A stretch of DNA of 64,000 bases from Macrotis lagotis (lineage: Eukaryota; Chordata; Mammalia; Peramelemorphia; Peramelidae). Positions 20,790 to 30,865 of this stretch are shown in pieces; positions within the stretch are counted from its first letter, which is position 1; every line of letters begins with the position of its first letter. The notes under the pieces are model-generated. The model was not told the origin of the DNA and did no database searches. It was given only the letters and a program-made list of their open reading frames with translations. The stretch is taken from positions 197,276,331 to 197,340,330 of the forward strand of contig NC_133665.1 in the NCBI RefSeq assembly GCF_037893015.1, written 5' to 3'. The translations under genes were made by a program, and so were the position numbers.

Positions 20790-21710
20790 TTAATTGTTAA
20801 TTTTTATTTTTATTGAATTTTGCAATTTTAACATTTTTGCTTCCCACCCCCACCCCCACAGAAGGTAGTCTGATAGTCTTTACATTCTTTCTATCCTAGA
20901 CAGTGATCAAAATTTAATGTGTTGATAGAGAAATCATATCCTATAGAAAAAATAAAATATAAGAGATAGTAAAATTACATAATAACATAAATCTTTTTTT
21001 AAAAATTCAAGGTAATTGTCTTTAATCTTTGTTTAAACTCCACAATTATTTCTTTGGACAAAGATGGTATTCTCCATTCTCCTTCACAGATACCCTAAAA
21101 TTGTCCCTGATTGTTGCACTGATGGAATGAGCGAGTCCATTAAGCTTGATCATCACCCCTATGTTGCCGTTATGGCATATAAGGTTGTTCTGGTTCTGCT
21201 CATCTCTCTCAGCATCATTTCATTCAAATCCTCAGGCTTCTCTGAATTTGCCTCCCTACTGATTTCCTATAGAACAAGAGTGCTCCATAGCATACATATA
21301 CCACAATTTGTTCAGCCATTTCCCAATTGATGGACATTCCCTTGATTTCCAATTCTTTGCAACCACAAACAGGGCTGGATGAATATTTTTGTACAAGTGA
21401 TGAGTTTACACTTTTTCATGACCTCTTCAGGGTATAGAAGTGGTATTGCTGGATAAAGGGGTATGCACATTTTTATTGCCCTTTCTGTGTAATTCCAAAT
21501 TGCTCTCCAGAAAGGTTGGATGAGTTCACATCTCCACCAATGATGTATTAGTGTCCCAGATTTCCCACATCCCTTCCAATATTCAACATTGTCCTTTCTT
21601 GTCATATTGGCCAGTCTGACTTGTGCAAGGTGGTACCTCAGAGATGCCTTAATTTGCATTTCACTAATAAATAATGATTTAGAGCAGAAAAATTTTAATA
21701 ATTTTTGTAA
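20790..21710 (-). mobile_element. L1 3' end with ORF2 C-terminus, antisense
   Basis: The element reads on the minus strand. A 3'UTR of a second L1 type (marker 'cagaaggtagtctgatagtc' near 20,860) is preceded by 115 codons of the ORF2 C-terminal domain (21,312-21,659). The cysteine-rich pattern is CGKSGTLIHHWWRC, followed by AIPLLYPEE. One cysteine of the usual motif is replaced by histidine. The RT and endonuclease domains are absent, so it is a 5'-truncated copy. Confidence 0.88.
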
Positions 21711-22110
21711 GATTTTTGAGTCTCACATTTTTCACACTCTTCCTGCCCTCTCACTTGCCCTTTCTAGCAAATCCTATAAGTTACACATTTATGCTAGACC
21801 TATTTTCAAATAAGTTAACACCAGAAGAAGTAGAAAAAACATCAAACATTAAACATGTTTTAGATTTTGAACATAGTATGCTTACATCTGTGTGCAGACT
21901 CCATTTTGCTCTGGATATAAATGGCATTTTCCATCATAAAGAAATTTTAGAATTAACTTAGATGTCTCTATTACTGAGTAAAATTATGTTTATCATAGTT
22001 GATCATTCACACTGTTGTCCTGTTTCTGCTCACTTCAGTCAGCATCAGGCCTGAATCATTCATACTTTGTATATGCTATGTTTTTCAGTCTCAAGGATTC
22101 ACTGAGATGA
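21670..22110 (-). mobile_element. L1 3' end, antisense (U4)
   Basis: This is the same 3'UTR type as in U1 and U2. It has 'gtctcacatttttcacac' at about 21,720, 'tgtgcagactccattttgct' at about 21,890 and 'ttgatcattcacactgttg' at about 22,000. Confidence 0.65.
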
Positions 22111-22429
22111 AGAGTCAACCTTTCCACCTAAGATGCTGGGAGAACATGTCAGTCCTTTATTGGGTACTTTGGTGATCAGGAGTGAGATGACAGTGGTCCT
22201 GAGGATGCCATTTGAGAGAAAAAGCATGGTATGATTGTGTTATTTTTTGAGATCAAAATGGAGAAGTGGGAAGATTTTATCTGAGGTTTATTGAAAGAGT
22301 ATTGAAAGAAGTGGATGTGAAGAGAGTAGAAGAGCTGAATAAAAAGCAATTGCAGAATTACAGAGGATAGATGACCACAACTAAGTCAGTATCCAATAAA
22401 GATGTTAAAACAAAAAGAAAAGAACCTAT

Positions 22430-22700
22430 TTGTATAAAAATATTTCTAGCTGTTGTTGTAGTGGGGGCTAAGATTAGGAAATGGAGTTCATGCTCATCAG
22501 TTGGGGAATGGCTGAAGAAAGTGTGGTACATGAATGCAATAGAATATTATGCTGTTAGAAATGACATGCAGAAGATTATTTCAGGAAAACCTGGAGAGAC
22601 TTAAACTGATACAAATTGGAGTGAGCAGAACCAGGAGAACACTGTAAATAGTAACAGCAATATTATGATGATTAACTGGGAATGCCTTATCTAGTTACAG
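22430..22700 (+). mobile_element. L1 ORF2 C-terminal tail, sense (best-preserved copy)
   Basis: The frame ending at 22,604 reads EWLKKVWYMNAIEYYAV and then RNDMQKIISGKPGET before its stop. This is the conserved end of L1 ORF2. The same tail is present, degraded, at 2,100, 5,045, 57,760 and 61,470, always between the antisense L1 3' end and block M. Confidence 0.8.
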
Positions 22701-23561
22701 CAATACAAAGTCCTATCTGCTATTTAAGATTTCTTTTTTGAAGTCTTGTTGAGGACATAGGTTATTTTTCTAAACCCCTTCTACCTAGGCTTACCACCTA
22801 CTAACTTCATTGCACTTACCTGTACCCCAACTTTTCCTGTTTTCCCCTTAGCTCAGTCTCAGAGACTACTGAAATAGCTCGTTTCCTATTTAGTAGCATT
22901 GGGTTTGGTCACATTCCAAGTTTGAGTCAGTAAGATCACAGCTTTTGAATCAAAAGATTTAGGTCTGAATTTCATGTGATCTAAGAGGAATTGCATAATT
23001 TCTCTAAGGCACAGCTTCTTTATCTATCCCACACAGTGCCTGATCAGATCAGATGGACTTGTTCCGCAATGTCAAGTTTCCCAATGCTGAGAAGTGAGTG
23101 GGATTTAAGACCAAGACTTCCTAAAAGAGCATTGACCCATGAGGTGGGGGGCTGGAGGGAGAGAAGGAACTAGGTCTCTAAGTAGGAGAGCCATTGGTTT
23201 GTTGGTAATTTTGGTAGGGAGAGTTAGAAAGAGTTAGACACTTGAGAGAAAATAGCTCTGAGTGGGGAAGAAACCCAAGAAGAATGTTTTCAGGGCTAGT
23301 TCATATGAGAGGCATAGATATGACAACCCCCAAAATTAATGAATGGTTTTTATGGAACTTGCTTTAATTTCCAGAATTAGCAGTTGTGGATTCTGAAGAG
23401 CAGTGGATAGAGCCTTGGAGAATGCCTTTGTACAACTTCAGGTACTGTGGGACTTCAACCCTGCTTTCCTCAGTTTTCTAAACTGAAAAAGTGAAAGTCC
23501 CAATTTCACATATTTTAGAGATGCTAATGTTAAAAAACTCAAGTCTGTCACTTAGGATCTT

Positions 23562-23720
23562 TTTTTTTTTTTTTTTTTAGTTTTTGCAAGGCAATGGGGT
23601 TAAGTGGCTTGCCCAAGGCCACACAGCTAGATATTTATTAAGTGTCTCAGGCTGGATTTGAACTCAGGTACTCCTGACTCCAAGGCTAGTTTTCAATCCA
23701 CTGCATCACCTAGCCGCCCC
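23562..23720 (-). mobile_element. tRNA-derived SINE with target duplication
   Basis: It is a minus-strand element with its poly-A tail on the left. The flanks ACTTAGGATCTT at 23,550-23,561 and 23,721-23,732 are identical. It has not diverged much from the consensus implied by the other copies. Confidence 0.88.
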
Positions 23721-24285
23721 ACTTAGGATCTTGTAGAAATGCTTATTCCCTTACATCTTTCTTTGCCTGTTGTTGTTTAGGTCCCTTGTATATTATTGGG
23801 TTAAGTTTTTTTGAAGAATATTTACAGAGAATATTGAGAATTTAAAGACTCTCTGGAGGAGAGAAATCAAAATAATAATTCCATGAGGATGTACTATTTA
23901 AGAGTTAAGTGAATGCACCACCAATTTTGAATCTAGAATGGAGAAACCAGAAGAACATGTGATAATTATTTTAATGTGCTTTGCTAGGTTGGCATGTGGA
24001 AGAAGGTTTAGCAGAGTTTGGACCCATTGGAAAAAATAGTAACAATAAAAATGGGCAACCTGAAAACAAAGAATATGAAGTAAAAAAAAGTCTCAGAAAT
24101 TATACCCTTCCTACTGCTTCAGGATGAATTGACTCCTCCTCATTTGAAAACTTTAAGCTAAGGTGAGATAAGCACTTGTTTGTATTATTGGACATTGTTT
24201 TCAGGTATTGGTTGGACTAAAGGAACACTCATGTGTCTTGCAATGTCACCATAGGGGCTGTTGAGGCCTTTCACTCTCATTTGAA

Positions 24286-25050
24286 CAGGAGACATACATC
24301 AGACTTTAGATGCTTCTGAGTCTTTATTCTCCCAATTCCTTCAACTTAATTCTTTTCTACTCTTTGTTTCAAAGGTACATACAATGAAAGATGGAAGATG
24401 AGCTTGTGCCCTTTACTAGGTTGGAATTACCCCTGGTCCACCATAGGGCTCAGCATTACTGAACTAGGAGCTGTGCTGAAGCCCAAAAGTGAGTTTTGGA
24501 AAAGCAGAAATGGACAAATCACTGTGCTTTCTCTGGTAGAAATAAATGGAGATTGGTCAGCATTAGAAGAAGGGTAGAAGGGGAGAAATAAGGAAGGCCA
24601 TAGAACAAGCTGAAGGAACTAGAGCGGGTGTATTAGAGATGAAAGGAGAGTGTCAGATTGAAGTATGTGAAAGGGACCAATGGGGAAGAGAAGGTAAATA
24701 GAGACATGATGACCTGAGAAAAGGATGACTAGCTGATGACATCCAATGATTGCTGGTAGGAGGATTTTCTTTTGAAAGCTCACCACAGGAGGACCAATTT
24801 TTATAGCCCATCAGTATATGACTCTTCAGTGAATCATCTTTCTTCAAATTATTTTTTCCACCTTATTTTCTCTAGGAACAAATCATGAATTGCTGTAACC
24901 AAATTAACTCTATCTACCTTCAGTTCAAATGGAGTGAGTTATATCAGTTCTGTTGCTTTGCCCTTGTTTTAGGGATGAACTACATTATTTTTTGTGTATT
25001 TACTTCTTTGTTCATTCCTTTGTTTTTCCAAGTATATGTAGAGATAATTT
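24286..25050 (+). repeat. Tandem-unit copy U5 (block K only)
   Basis: Only block K is present. Its left part (about 24,374-24,500) has an open frame reading KGTYNERWK onward to LKPKSEFW, with acceptor- and donor-like borders. It ends at the HAL1-like insertion. After that insertion (28,362) the K tail resumes briefly and passes into module P copy 3. Confidence 0.7.
24374..24495 (+). other. Block K candidate exon (best open copy)
   Basis: A pyrimidine-rich tract ending in AAAG precedes about 40 codons without a stop, and a GTGAGT donor-like hexamer ends it. The copy at 50,750 is also open in this frame (AYNERWILSF and later LKPKSEF). Other copies have stops or indels. The borders are conserved in most units, but no family is recognised. 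Confidence 0.22.
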
Positions 25051-25204
25051 TCATTATTTATTTATTTATTTTATTTAATATTCTAATTTTGTACAAATAA
25101 TGATTTTTTACATTAATAAAATATTCTTGTTTAAGAGTAAACAAAATACCCCCCATAAATATAGACTTGCTTGAGCAATAAAGTAAAGGGGAGAGGAAAA
25201 AAAT

Positions 25205-25252
25205 TAAAATTATTATTATTATTATAATTAATAATTAATAATAATTAATAAT

Positions 25253-25341
<89 letters not shown>
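25205..25341 (+). repeat. (AAC)n/(AAT)n microsatellite
   Basis: A compound triplet array near the 3' end of the HAL1-like element: AAC repeats (25,250-25,287) followed by AAT repeats. Its open frames of a single amino acid are artefacts. Confidence 0.95.
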
Positions 25342-25342
<1 letters not shown>

Positions 25343-25490
25343 TGTAGGTATGGCCAGGTGGCGCAATGCATGAAGCACCAGCACTGGAGTCATGAGCACC
25401 TGAGCCAACATCCAGCCCCGTACACCCAACAATCACCCAGCCATGTGAAATGCAAGCCACCGAGCCCCACTGCCCTGCAAAAACCAAAAA
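25342..25490 (+). mobile_element. SINE-like module 1 inside the HAL1-like element
   Basis: On the plus strand it has a tRNA-SINE head (TGGCCAGGTGGCGCAATG) and a CCCTGCAAAAACC tail, but it is diverged from the free-standing SINEs. The same module lies at the equivalent place in the second HAL1-like copy (about 47,500-47,632), so it belongs to the parent element. Confidence 0.7.
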
Positions 25491-25535
25491 AAAAGAAAAA
25501 AAGATGCCAAATAAAATAAAATAGTAGTAATAGTA

Positions 25536-25674
25536 GGGGTGGCTGGGTGGTGGACAGAGCATTGGCTCCTGAGCCAGGAGCACCCAGCTCCAAATCTGGT
25601 CTCAGACATCCAACGATCACAATGCTATGTGACTCTAGGCATTCCACCCAGCCCCATCTGCCCTGCAACCCCCA

Positions 25675-25676
<2 letters not shown>
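25536..25676 (+). mobile_element. SINE-like module 2 inside the HAL1-like element
   Basis: It has a head GGTGGCTGGGTGGTGGACAG and a tail CCCTGCAACCCC, opposite in orientation to the host LINE. The equivalent module in the other copy is at about 47,305-47,440. Confidence 0.7.

Positions 25677-25742
<66 letters not shown>
25676..25742 (+). repeat. (AAT)n microsatellite
   Basis: An almost pure AAT array of about 22 units that follows SINE-like module 2. It lies where a SINE tail would be, so it probably grew from that A-rich tail. Confidence 0.95.
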
Positions 25743-25744
<2 letters not shown>

Positions 25745-25927
25745 GTGCTTGAGTCTTTGTTCCAACACCAACAACTCTGATGCGGGTGGATCACATTCTT
25801 TATGATAAGTTCATGGCAAAAGTTACTTCTATATTTTTCCACCATTGCCATTGCTGATCGCAACTCCATCCCTTAGTACTTCTCCACTACCATGTACTAT
25901 ATTTTCTCTCTCCTTTCACTCTGCTGT

Positions 25928-26070
25928 AGGGTAGTTGAGTGGCGCAGCAGACAGATCCCAGGCTCTGGGACCAAGAGGCCCTGAACCCTCATACCATCCC
26001 TTAGGCCCAGCATCCACCTGGCCCTATTGTCCTGGACAGGCCATCCAATCCCAGACCCTTGCAAGAAGTA
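25928..26070 (+). mobile_element. SINE-like module 3 inside the HAL1-like element
   Basis: It has a head GGGTAGTTGAGTGGCGCAGC and a tail CCTTGCAAGAAG. The equivalent is at about 46,995-47,145 in the other copy. It is the most diverged of the three. Confidence 0.65.
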
Positions 26071-26574
26071 AAAAAGAAAATGTGTTATATCTGACCACTC
26101 TCCCCCCATGGTCCATACTCTCCTCCATCACTCACATTCCCCCACTTCCCCTGTCACCCCCTCCTCCTTACTCCAGATGTCTATAGCCTATTGAGTATAT
26201 ATACTGTTTCCTCTCCTAATCACCTCTGATGAGAGCGAAGATTCCCTCATGCCCCCTTGCCTTCCCCCCTTCCATATCATTGCAATACCTCATTGTAATA
26301 AAGAAAAATCTTATTATATGAAATATCTTGGCCTTATTGCCCCCTCTCCTTTTTCTTTCTCCTATTACATTTCCCTTTTTTCTATTGACTCCATTTTTAC
26401 ACCATATTTTATCTTCAAATTCAGGTTTCTCCTGTGCTCCAACTATAAAGGCTCCCTCTACCTGCTCTATTAACTGAGAGGGTTCATATGAGTGTTATTA
26501 GTGTCATTTTTCTGTGTAGGAATACATGCAGTTCATCTTCAAGTCCTTCATATTTTCCCCTTCTCCTCCTATCT

Positions 26575-27680
26575 CTATGCTTCACCCGAGTCCTGTATCT
26601 GAAGATCAAACCTTCTGTTCAGCTCTGGCCATTCCAAAAGGAACATTTTAAATTCCCCTGGTTCATTGAAAGTCCATCTTTTTCCCTGGAAGAGGACATT
26701 CAGCCTTGCTGGGTAGTTGATTCTCGGTTGAATTCTAAGGTCTTTTGCCTTTTGGTATATTATATTCCAAGTCCTATGAGCTTCTAATGTAGTTGCTGCT
26801 AAGTCCTGTGTGATCCTAACTGCAGCTCCACGATATTTGAACTGTGTCTTTCTGGCTGCTTGCAATATTTTCTCTTTGACTTGGGAGTTCTGGAATTTCG
26901 CTATAATATTCCTAGGGGTTGGTTTTTTGGGATCTCTTTCTCAGGGGGGATTGGTGGATTCTCTTCATTTCTATTTGCCCTCTGCTTCTAGAATATCAGG
27001 GCAATTTTCCTGTAGTAATTCTTTGAAAATGAGGTCAAGGCTCTTTTCCTGATCATGACTTTCAGGTATTCCAATAATTTTTAAATTATCTTTCCGAAGT
27101 CTGTTTTCCATATCAGTTGTTTTTTCAATGAGATATTTCACATTTTCTTCTAATTTTTCATTTTTTTTTTGGTTTTGAAGTATAGATTCCTGATTTCTGG
27201 TAAATTCCTCAGTCTCCCTGAATTGTATTCTTTGTCTGAAGGATTTGTTTTCCTTAGAAAGTTTTCTTATCTCTTTTTCCATCTGGCCAATTTTGCTTTT
27301 TAAAGCATTCTTTTCCTCAATAAATTTTGAACTCTTTTATCCATTTGACTTAAGCTGGTTTTTAGCATGCTATTTTCTTCAGCATTTTTTGGATTTCCTT
27401 GACTAGGCTGCTGACTTCATTTTTATGTTTTTCCTGCATCTCTCTCATTTCTTTTCCAGTTTTTCTTCTAACTCCCTCATTTGATTTTCAAAGTCTTTTT
27501 TGAGCTCTGTCATAGCCTGAGCCCAATTTCTGTTTTTCTTGGAGTCTTTAGATGCAGGAGCTTGTGCTTCCTCATCTTCAGACTGAGTATTTTGATCCTT
27601 CTTGGGCTCATATGCAAAATATTTCTCAATGGTGTTCCTCTTTTTTCTCTGCTTGCTCATTTTCCCAGCCTGAGCCTGTT
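26575..27680 (-). pseudogene. HAL1/L1 ORF1 pseudogene
   Basis: Three open blocks in different frames together cover an ORF1p. The first starts with MSKQRKKR at about 27,660 (lysine-rich N-terminus, then a charged coiled coil). The middle block (26,971-27,282) has the coiled-coil end and the RRM start DNLKIIGIPE. The last (26,575-26,865) is the C-terminal domain with FKYRGAAVRI and YPARLNVLFQGK. ORF1p is an RNA chaperone that coats LINE RNA. The frameshifts make this copy inactive. Confidence 0.88.
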
Positions 27681-28336
27681 TTTGGGTGCTTCCTGAGCTT
27701 TTGGGACACTCCCACAAGGGTCAGTGTGTGGGGCTCTGTCCTCCTGGTCTGTGAATGACCATAAGCGCCCCCTTCTGCCATGGGGCTGAGGTGGGGGGGG
27801 GGCTGCTGTTCTGTGGGGAGGCCTACACTGCGATCAGAATCTGAATGTGGTCAGAGCCCCAGAGTCCTGTTCCAAGGACAGAGGACAGAGCTGGGTAGTC
27901 TCTCTTCACTCCCCTCCCTCAGCTCAATGGGCTCATACCATGGGGGCTCCTGCTTATTGGCTCAGCCTGCTTCTGTTCCTGGAACTTGGCTTTGCTGGCC
28001 ATGTTGCTCTCTGTTTGCCCTGAGGGCTGGGCTCCATGTGATCGCTCTGGCAGAGGTCCCCCAGCTCTTCCCCCACTTTGTGCCCAGTACTCCCCAGGGT
28101 GTAGCTCAGGAGACTCCCCCACTGCTGTGAGCTGTGGCTCCCAGCACCCTGGGGCTGCCTCCGGGAGGCTGAAGTTCTTTCCCTCTGGCAGGCCTTTCTG
28201 CTCTTTTCCAGGTTACCTGGTAGGAGAACTGCCTCTCTGTCTCCCTCTGTGGCTTCTGTCTCTTGAAAATTTAGTTAAGAGTCCTTAGCTTAATGAGTTT
28301 TTTGAGAGAGTGCCTAAGACACGATCCTTTCTTGTC

Positions 28337-28345
28337 GCCATCTTG
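28337..28345 (-). promoter_or_regulatory. YY1-like site at the LINE 5' end
   Basis: The minus strand reads CAAGATGGC at position 17-25 of the element. In L1 5'UTRs a YY1 site at this place helps to set the transcription start. The role here is inferred from position and match only. Confidence 0.55.
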
Positions 28346-28509
28346 GCTCTGCCTCCCCCTCAACATGTATTTTTCAATAATTTTCCAATTACGTGCAAAG
28401 AAAAGTTTTATTGGGAGCTCCTGGATTGTCAGTGACTCACTCATACTAAAGTCTATATTGTGCAGTATTGAAGGATATTTTGCATGTAATGATCATACTA
28501 GCAGCAACT

Positions 28510-28715
28510 ATAACAATGACTACTCTGTGCCAGTCATTGGTCTCAGAGTTTTATAGTTATCTCTTTTGATCTTTCTCCCTGGAAGATATGTGCTTCTATG
28601 CCTCCCATTTGACAGTTGGGGAAGCTGAAGTAAATGGCAGTTAAGTGTCTTGCCTAGGCAAATCCTGTAGTCAGGCCCTGGCTGAAGCTAGCTGTCTTCC
28701 TGACTTTAGCTGCCT
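28510..28715 (-). mobile_element. CORE-SINE (MIR/THER1-like), antisense
   Basis: This is the orthologous position of the SINE in module P copy 2 (17,590), so it predates the module duplication. The core and tRNA-related segments are recognisable, and the head is decayed. Confidence 0.65.
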
Positions 28716-29439
28716 CCTCTCTGAGAGGAATGACTAGTTATACAAAGTTTGATTTCTTACCATTTCATAATTCTGATGATAAATCCTGGAATTTTTACAC
28801 AAATGAATGAAAGATATTGCAAGAGTTCCTATGGGAGCCAAGTAAATAAATTTGCTTTTAAAATATGTACATGCCATTCTATGAGAAATAGTTCAATGAA
28901 AACATATGTGTGGGTATGTATAGATCTAGATGCAGCCATATTTAGTGGCACCTCTATCTATGCATGTCCAACATTTGTGCATGCATAGTAGACACATGTT
29001 TGCACACACATGTACATATGTACACGTGTGAAAATATCTATACATGCCCTCACCCACTCTTATGCATCTAGATTCACACAGAAATGTTTTGGCGTCCAAA
29101 ATCTTCTCAACAGAATTGCATCTCAAAGTAAATAGGTCAAGAATTTAGAGCTTCAGAACACACTCCTTCCAATGAGCTCAAGGTAGATTGTAGCCCTGGC
29201 TTAGAGGGAGGTAATGACTTGAAACCACTGCCAGTTCACTGGGCCCTATTGAGAGGAGACTTTGTAGAGGGATCAGAATTGATCTGAAGACTTTGATGTG
29301 GTTTATTTTTATAATCTACTTTTTCATTTTCTAGGTAAAGGGACCAAGGGAATAGATTACAAGAAGAAGAGGAGGAGGAGGAGGAAGAGGAAGAAGACAA
29401 AGGAAAGAATTTGGGACAGGACAAAGGAGAGGTCAAAGG

Positions 29440-30250
29440 ACAGATCAAAGGACAGGATGAGGGACATTTTCAGGGACAGTTTTGAGGGACAGGATGAGGG
29501 CTTGGTCGAGGGACAGTTTGAGGGACAGGATGAGGGACAGTTTGAGGGACAGGTTGAGGGACAGTTTGAGGGACAGGTCAAGGGACAGTTTGAGGGAAAG
29601 TTCAAGGGACAGGTCAAGGGAAAGTTTTGAGGGACAGGTCGAGGGACAGTTTGAGGGACAGTTTTGAGGGACAGGATGAGGGACAGGATGAGGGCCAGTT
29701 TGAGGGACAGGTCGAGGGACAGTTTGAGGGACAGGTCTAGGGACAGTTTGAGGGACAGGTCTAGGGACAGTTTTAGGGACAGGTCGAAGGACAGTTCAAG
29801 GGACAGTTTGAGGGACAGGTCAAGGGACAGTTTTGAGGGATAGTTTGAGGGACAGGTCAAGGGACAGTTTGAGGGACAGGTCTAGGGACAGGTCGAGGGA
29901 CAGTTTTGAGGGAGAGGTTGAGGGACAGTTTTGAGGGACAGGTCGAGGGACAGTTTTGAGGGACAGTTTGAGGGACAGGATGAGGGACAGGATGAGGGAC
30001 AGTTTGAGGGACAGTTTGAGGGACAGGTCGAGGGACAGTTTGAGGGACAGGTTGAGGGACAGTTTTGAGGGACAGGTCTAGAGACAGGTTGAGGGACAGG
30101 TAGAGGGACAGTTTTGAGGGAAAGGTGAAGGGACAGGTCAAGGGACAGTTTTGAGGGACAGGTCGAGGGACAGTTTTGAGGGACGCCTCGAGGGACAGGA
30201 TGAGGGACAGTTTGAAGGACAGGTCGAGGGACAGGATGAGGGGCTAGGTC
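29440..30250 (+). repeat. 12-bp minisatellite (GAGGGACAG-NNN)
   Basis: About 800 bp consists of variants of a 12-bp unit, GAGGGACAG plus GTC, TTT, GAT or AAG-like triplets, with dimers of 24 bp common and occasional single-base slips. Because 12 is a multiple of three, long frames appear on both strands (E-G-Q-x repeats on the plus strand; L-S-L-D/K or V-P-x-P types on the minus strand). They are consequences of the repeat and not evidence of a gene. The array is absent from module P copies 1 and 2. Confidence 0.95.
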
Positions 30251-30471
30251 GAGGTACAGAACAAAGAGACAGGGCAGAGGAGGCGATCCTAGCTACTCTT
30301 CTAACCCTTCTTAACTACAGAAGCATCCATCTAGCCAACCCTAATACAGAGACCCTCCTGAAGAGAGATCCTAGCAGCATTGATCTGGGAGCAAACTGTG
30401 TAGCGGAAAAGCAAATGAGGGTCCTGGTTTCTCCTCTGGATATTGATCCTTTTGCGGGGGAGACAAGATGA
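30151..30471 (+). other. Open frame at the minisatellite edge (module P copy 3)
   Basis: The frame leaves the 12-bp array and continues for about 70 unique codons to a TGA at 30,471. It includes AEEAILATLLTLLNYRS, matched in the same frame in copies 1 (AEEEIVAALLSLLHYRS) and 2 (AEEEILATLLTLF-YR). Copies 1 and 2 have an in-frame TGA just upstream; here it reads AGA. The codon-level similarity may reflect a real ancestral exon or simply paralogy. No family is recognised. Confidence 0.25.
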
Positions 30472-30739
30472 AAGATCTTCAGAGATGAGTCTGAGGAGCT
30501 TCAGTTTCATTGTGTATTCATCCATAGAAATTACTAATGTACAGGCTCACATTGTCCCAGAAATATGTGGGGACGCTGTACTGGACATTCCATTTTAAAT
30601 GCCATGAAACTCTATTACTCTAGGTTTTCCCTAGGCATGTGCATGATACATATAAGATGGTCAATAAACATTCATTTTATGACTCTTGTATTTGAAACTT
30701 TGGCTCTTGTATTCAGTTGAATAAAATTCATGAACATTA

Positions 30740-30865
30740 ATAATAGGTCTGGACTTGGAAGAGCAAGATTCAGAGCATGTTTCCAGCATTTGTCAGCTAA
30801 GTGACTTGGGGTAGTAACCTTTCTAGACCTAAATTTCCTCATCTGTAAAATGAGAAAGCTTACTT
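30740..30865 (+). mobile_element. CORE-SINE (MIR/THER1-like)
   Basis: The sense strand shows 'agctaagtgacttgggg' and 'tttcctcatctgtaaaatga', the diagnostic middle of MIR-type elements. The paralogue in module R copy 2 is split by a solo LTR at 41,303. Confidence 0.75.

Larger units (their letters stand above)
20120..24285 (+). repeat. Tandem-unit copy U4
   Basis: Block K (20,120-20,780) is followed by L1 insertions (20,790-22,110), a sense L1 tail (22,430-22,700), block M (22,950-23,550, resuming after a SINE at 23,721) and block N (24,095-24,230). Block N here has lost the glycine part of the conserved frame and reads through the stop position. Confidence 0.75.
25050..28361 (-). mobile_element. 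HAL1-like LINE (ORF1 only), near full length
   Basis: On the minus strand the element starts GAGGGGGAGGCAGAGCCAAG followed by ATGGCG, a typical L1-type 5' end with a YY1-like site (28,337-28,345). A 5'UTR of about 680 bp leads to a broken ORF1, then a long 3' part with three SINE-like modules and triplet repeats, and an AAAT-rich end. There is no endonuclease or reverse-transcriptase ORF, the hallmark of HAL1 (half-L1) elements, which depend on L1 proteins in trans. The paralogous plus-strand copy is at 45,103-47,830. The flanks join seamlessly, with no visible target duplication. Confidence 0.85.
28400..30540 (+). repeat. Module P, copy 3 (expanded)
   Basis: It matches copy 2 from 'gggagctcctggattgtcag' (28,409) through the CORE-SINE (28,510-28,715), the TATG/CATA-rich segment (28,960-29,080) and the acceptor-like tract (about 29,300-29,334). 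Inside the following lysine/arginine-rich segment it has acquired a minisatellite. After that it resumes at about 30,260 with a frame RDRAEEAILATLLTLL that stays open to a stop at 30,471, longer than in the other copies. Confidence 0.7.

Noticed and set aside
25235..25869. Frames with long runs of I, Y or V on both strands
   Set aside because: They are translations of AAC/AAT microsatellites.
27780..28288. Overlapping GC-rich frames of 67-116 codons
   Set aside because: They lie in the 5'UTR of the HAL1-like element, antisense or out of frame with ORF1.
29357..29860. A 167-codon minus-strand frame rich in LSLDLSLK and VPRPVPQ-type repeats, and a similar 94-codon frame at 29,857-30,141
   Set aside because: They are products of the 12-bp minisatellite, whose period is a multiple of three and which leaves most frames open. 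There is no start context and no unique sequence.
29440..30250. CRISPR-like array
   Set aside because: The 12-bp repeats are contiguous, with no unique spacers, and the genome is mammalian.
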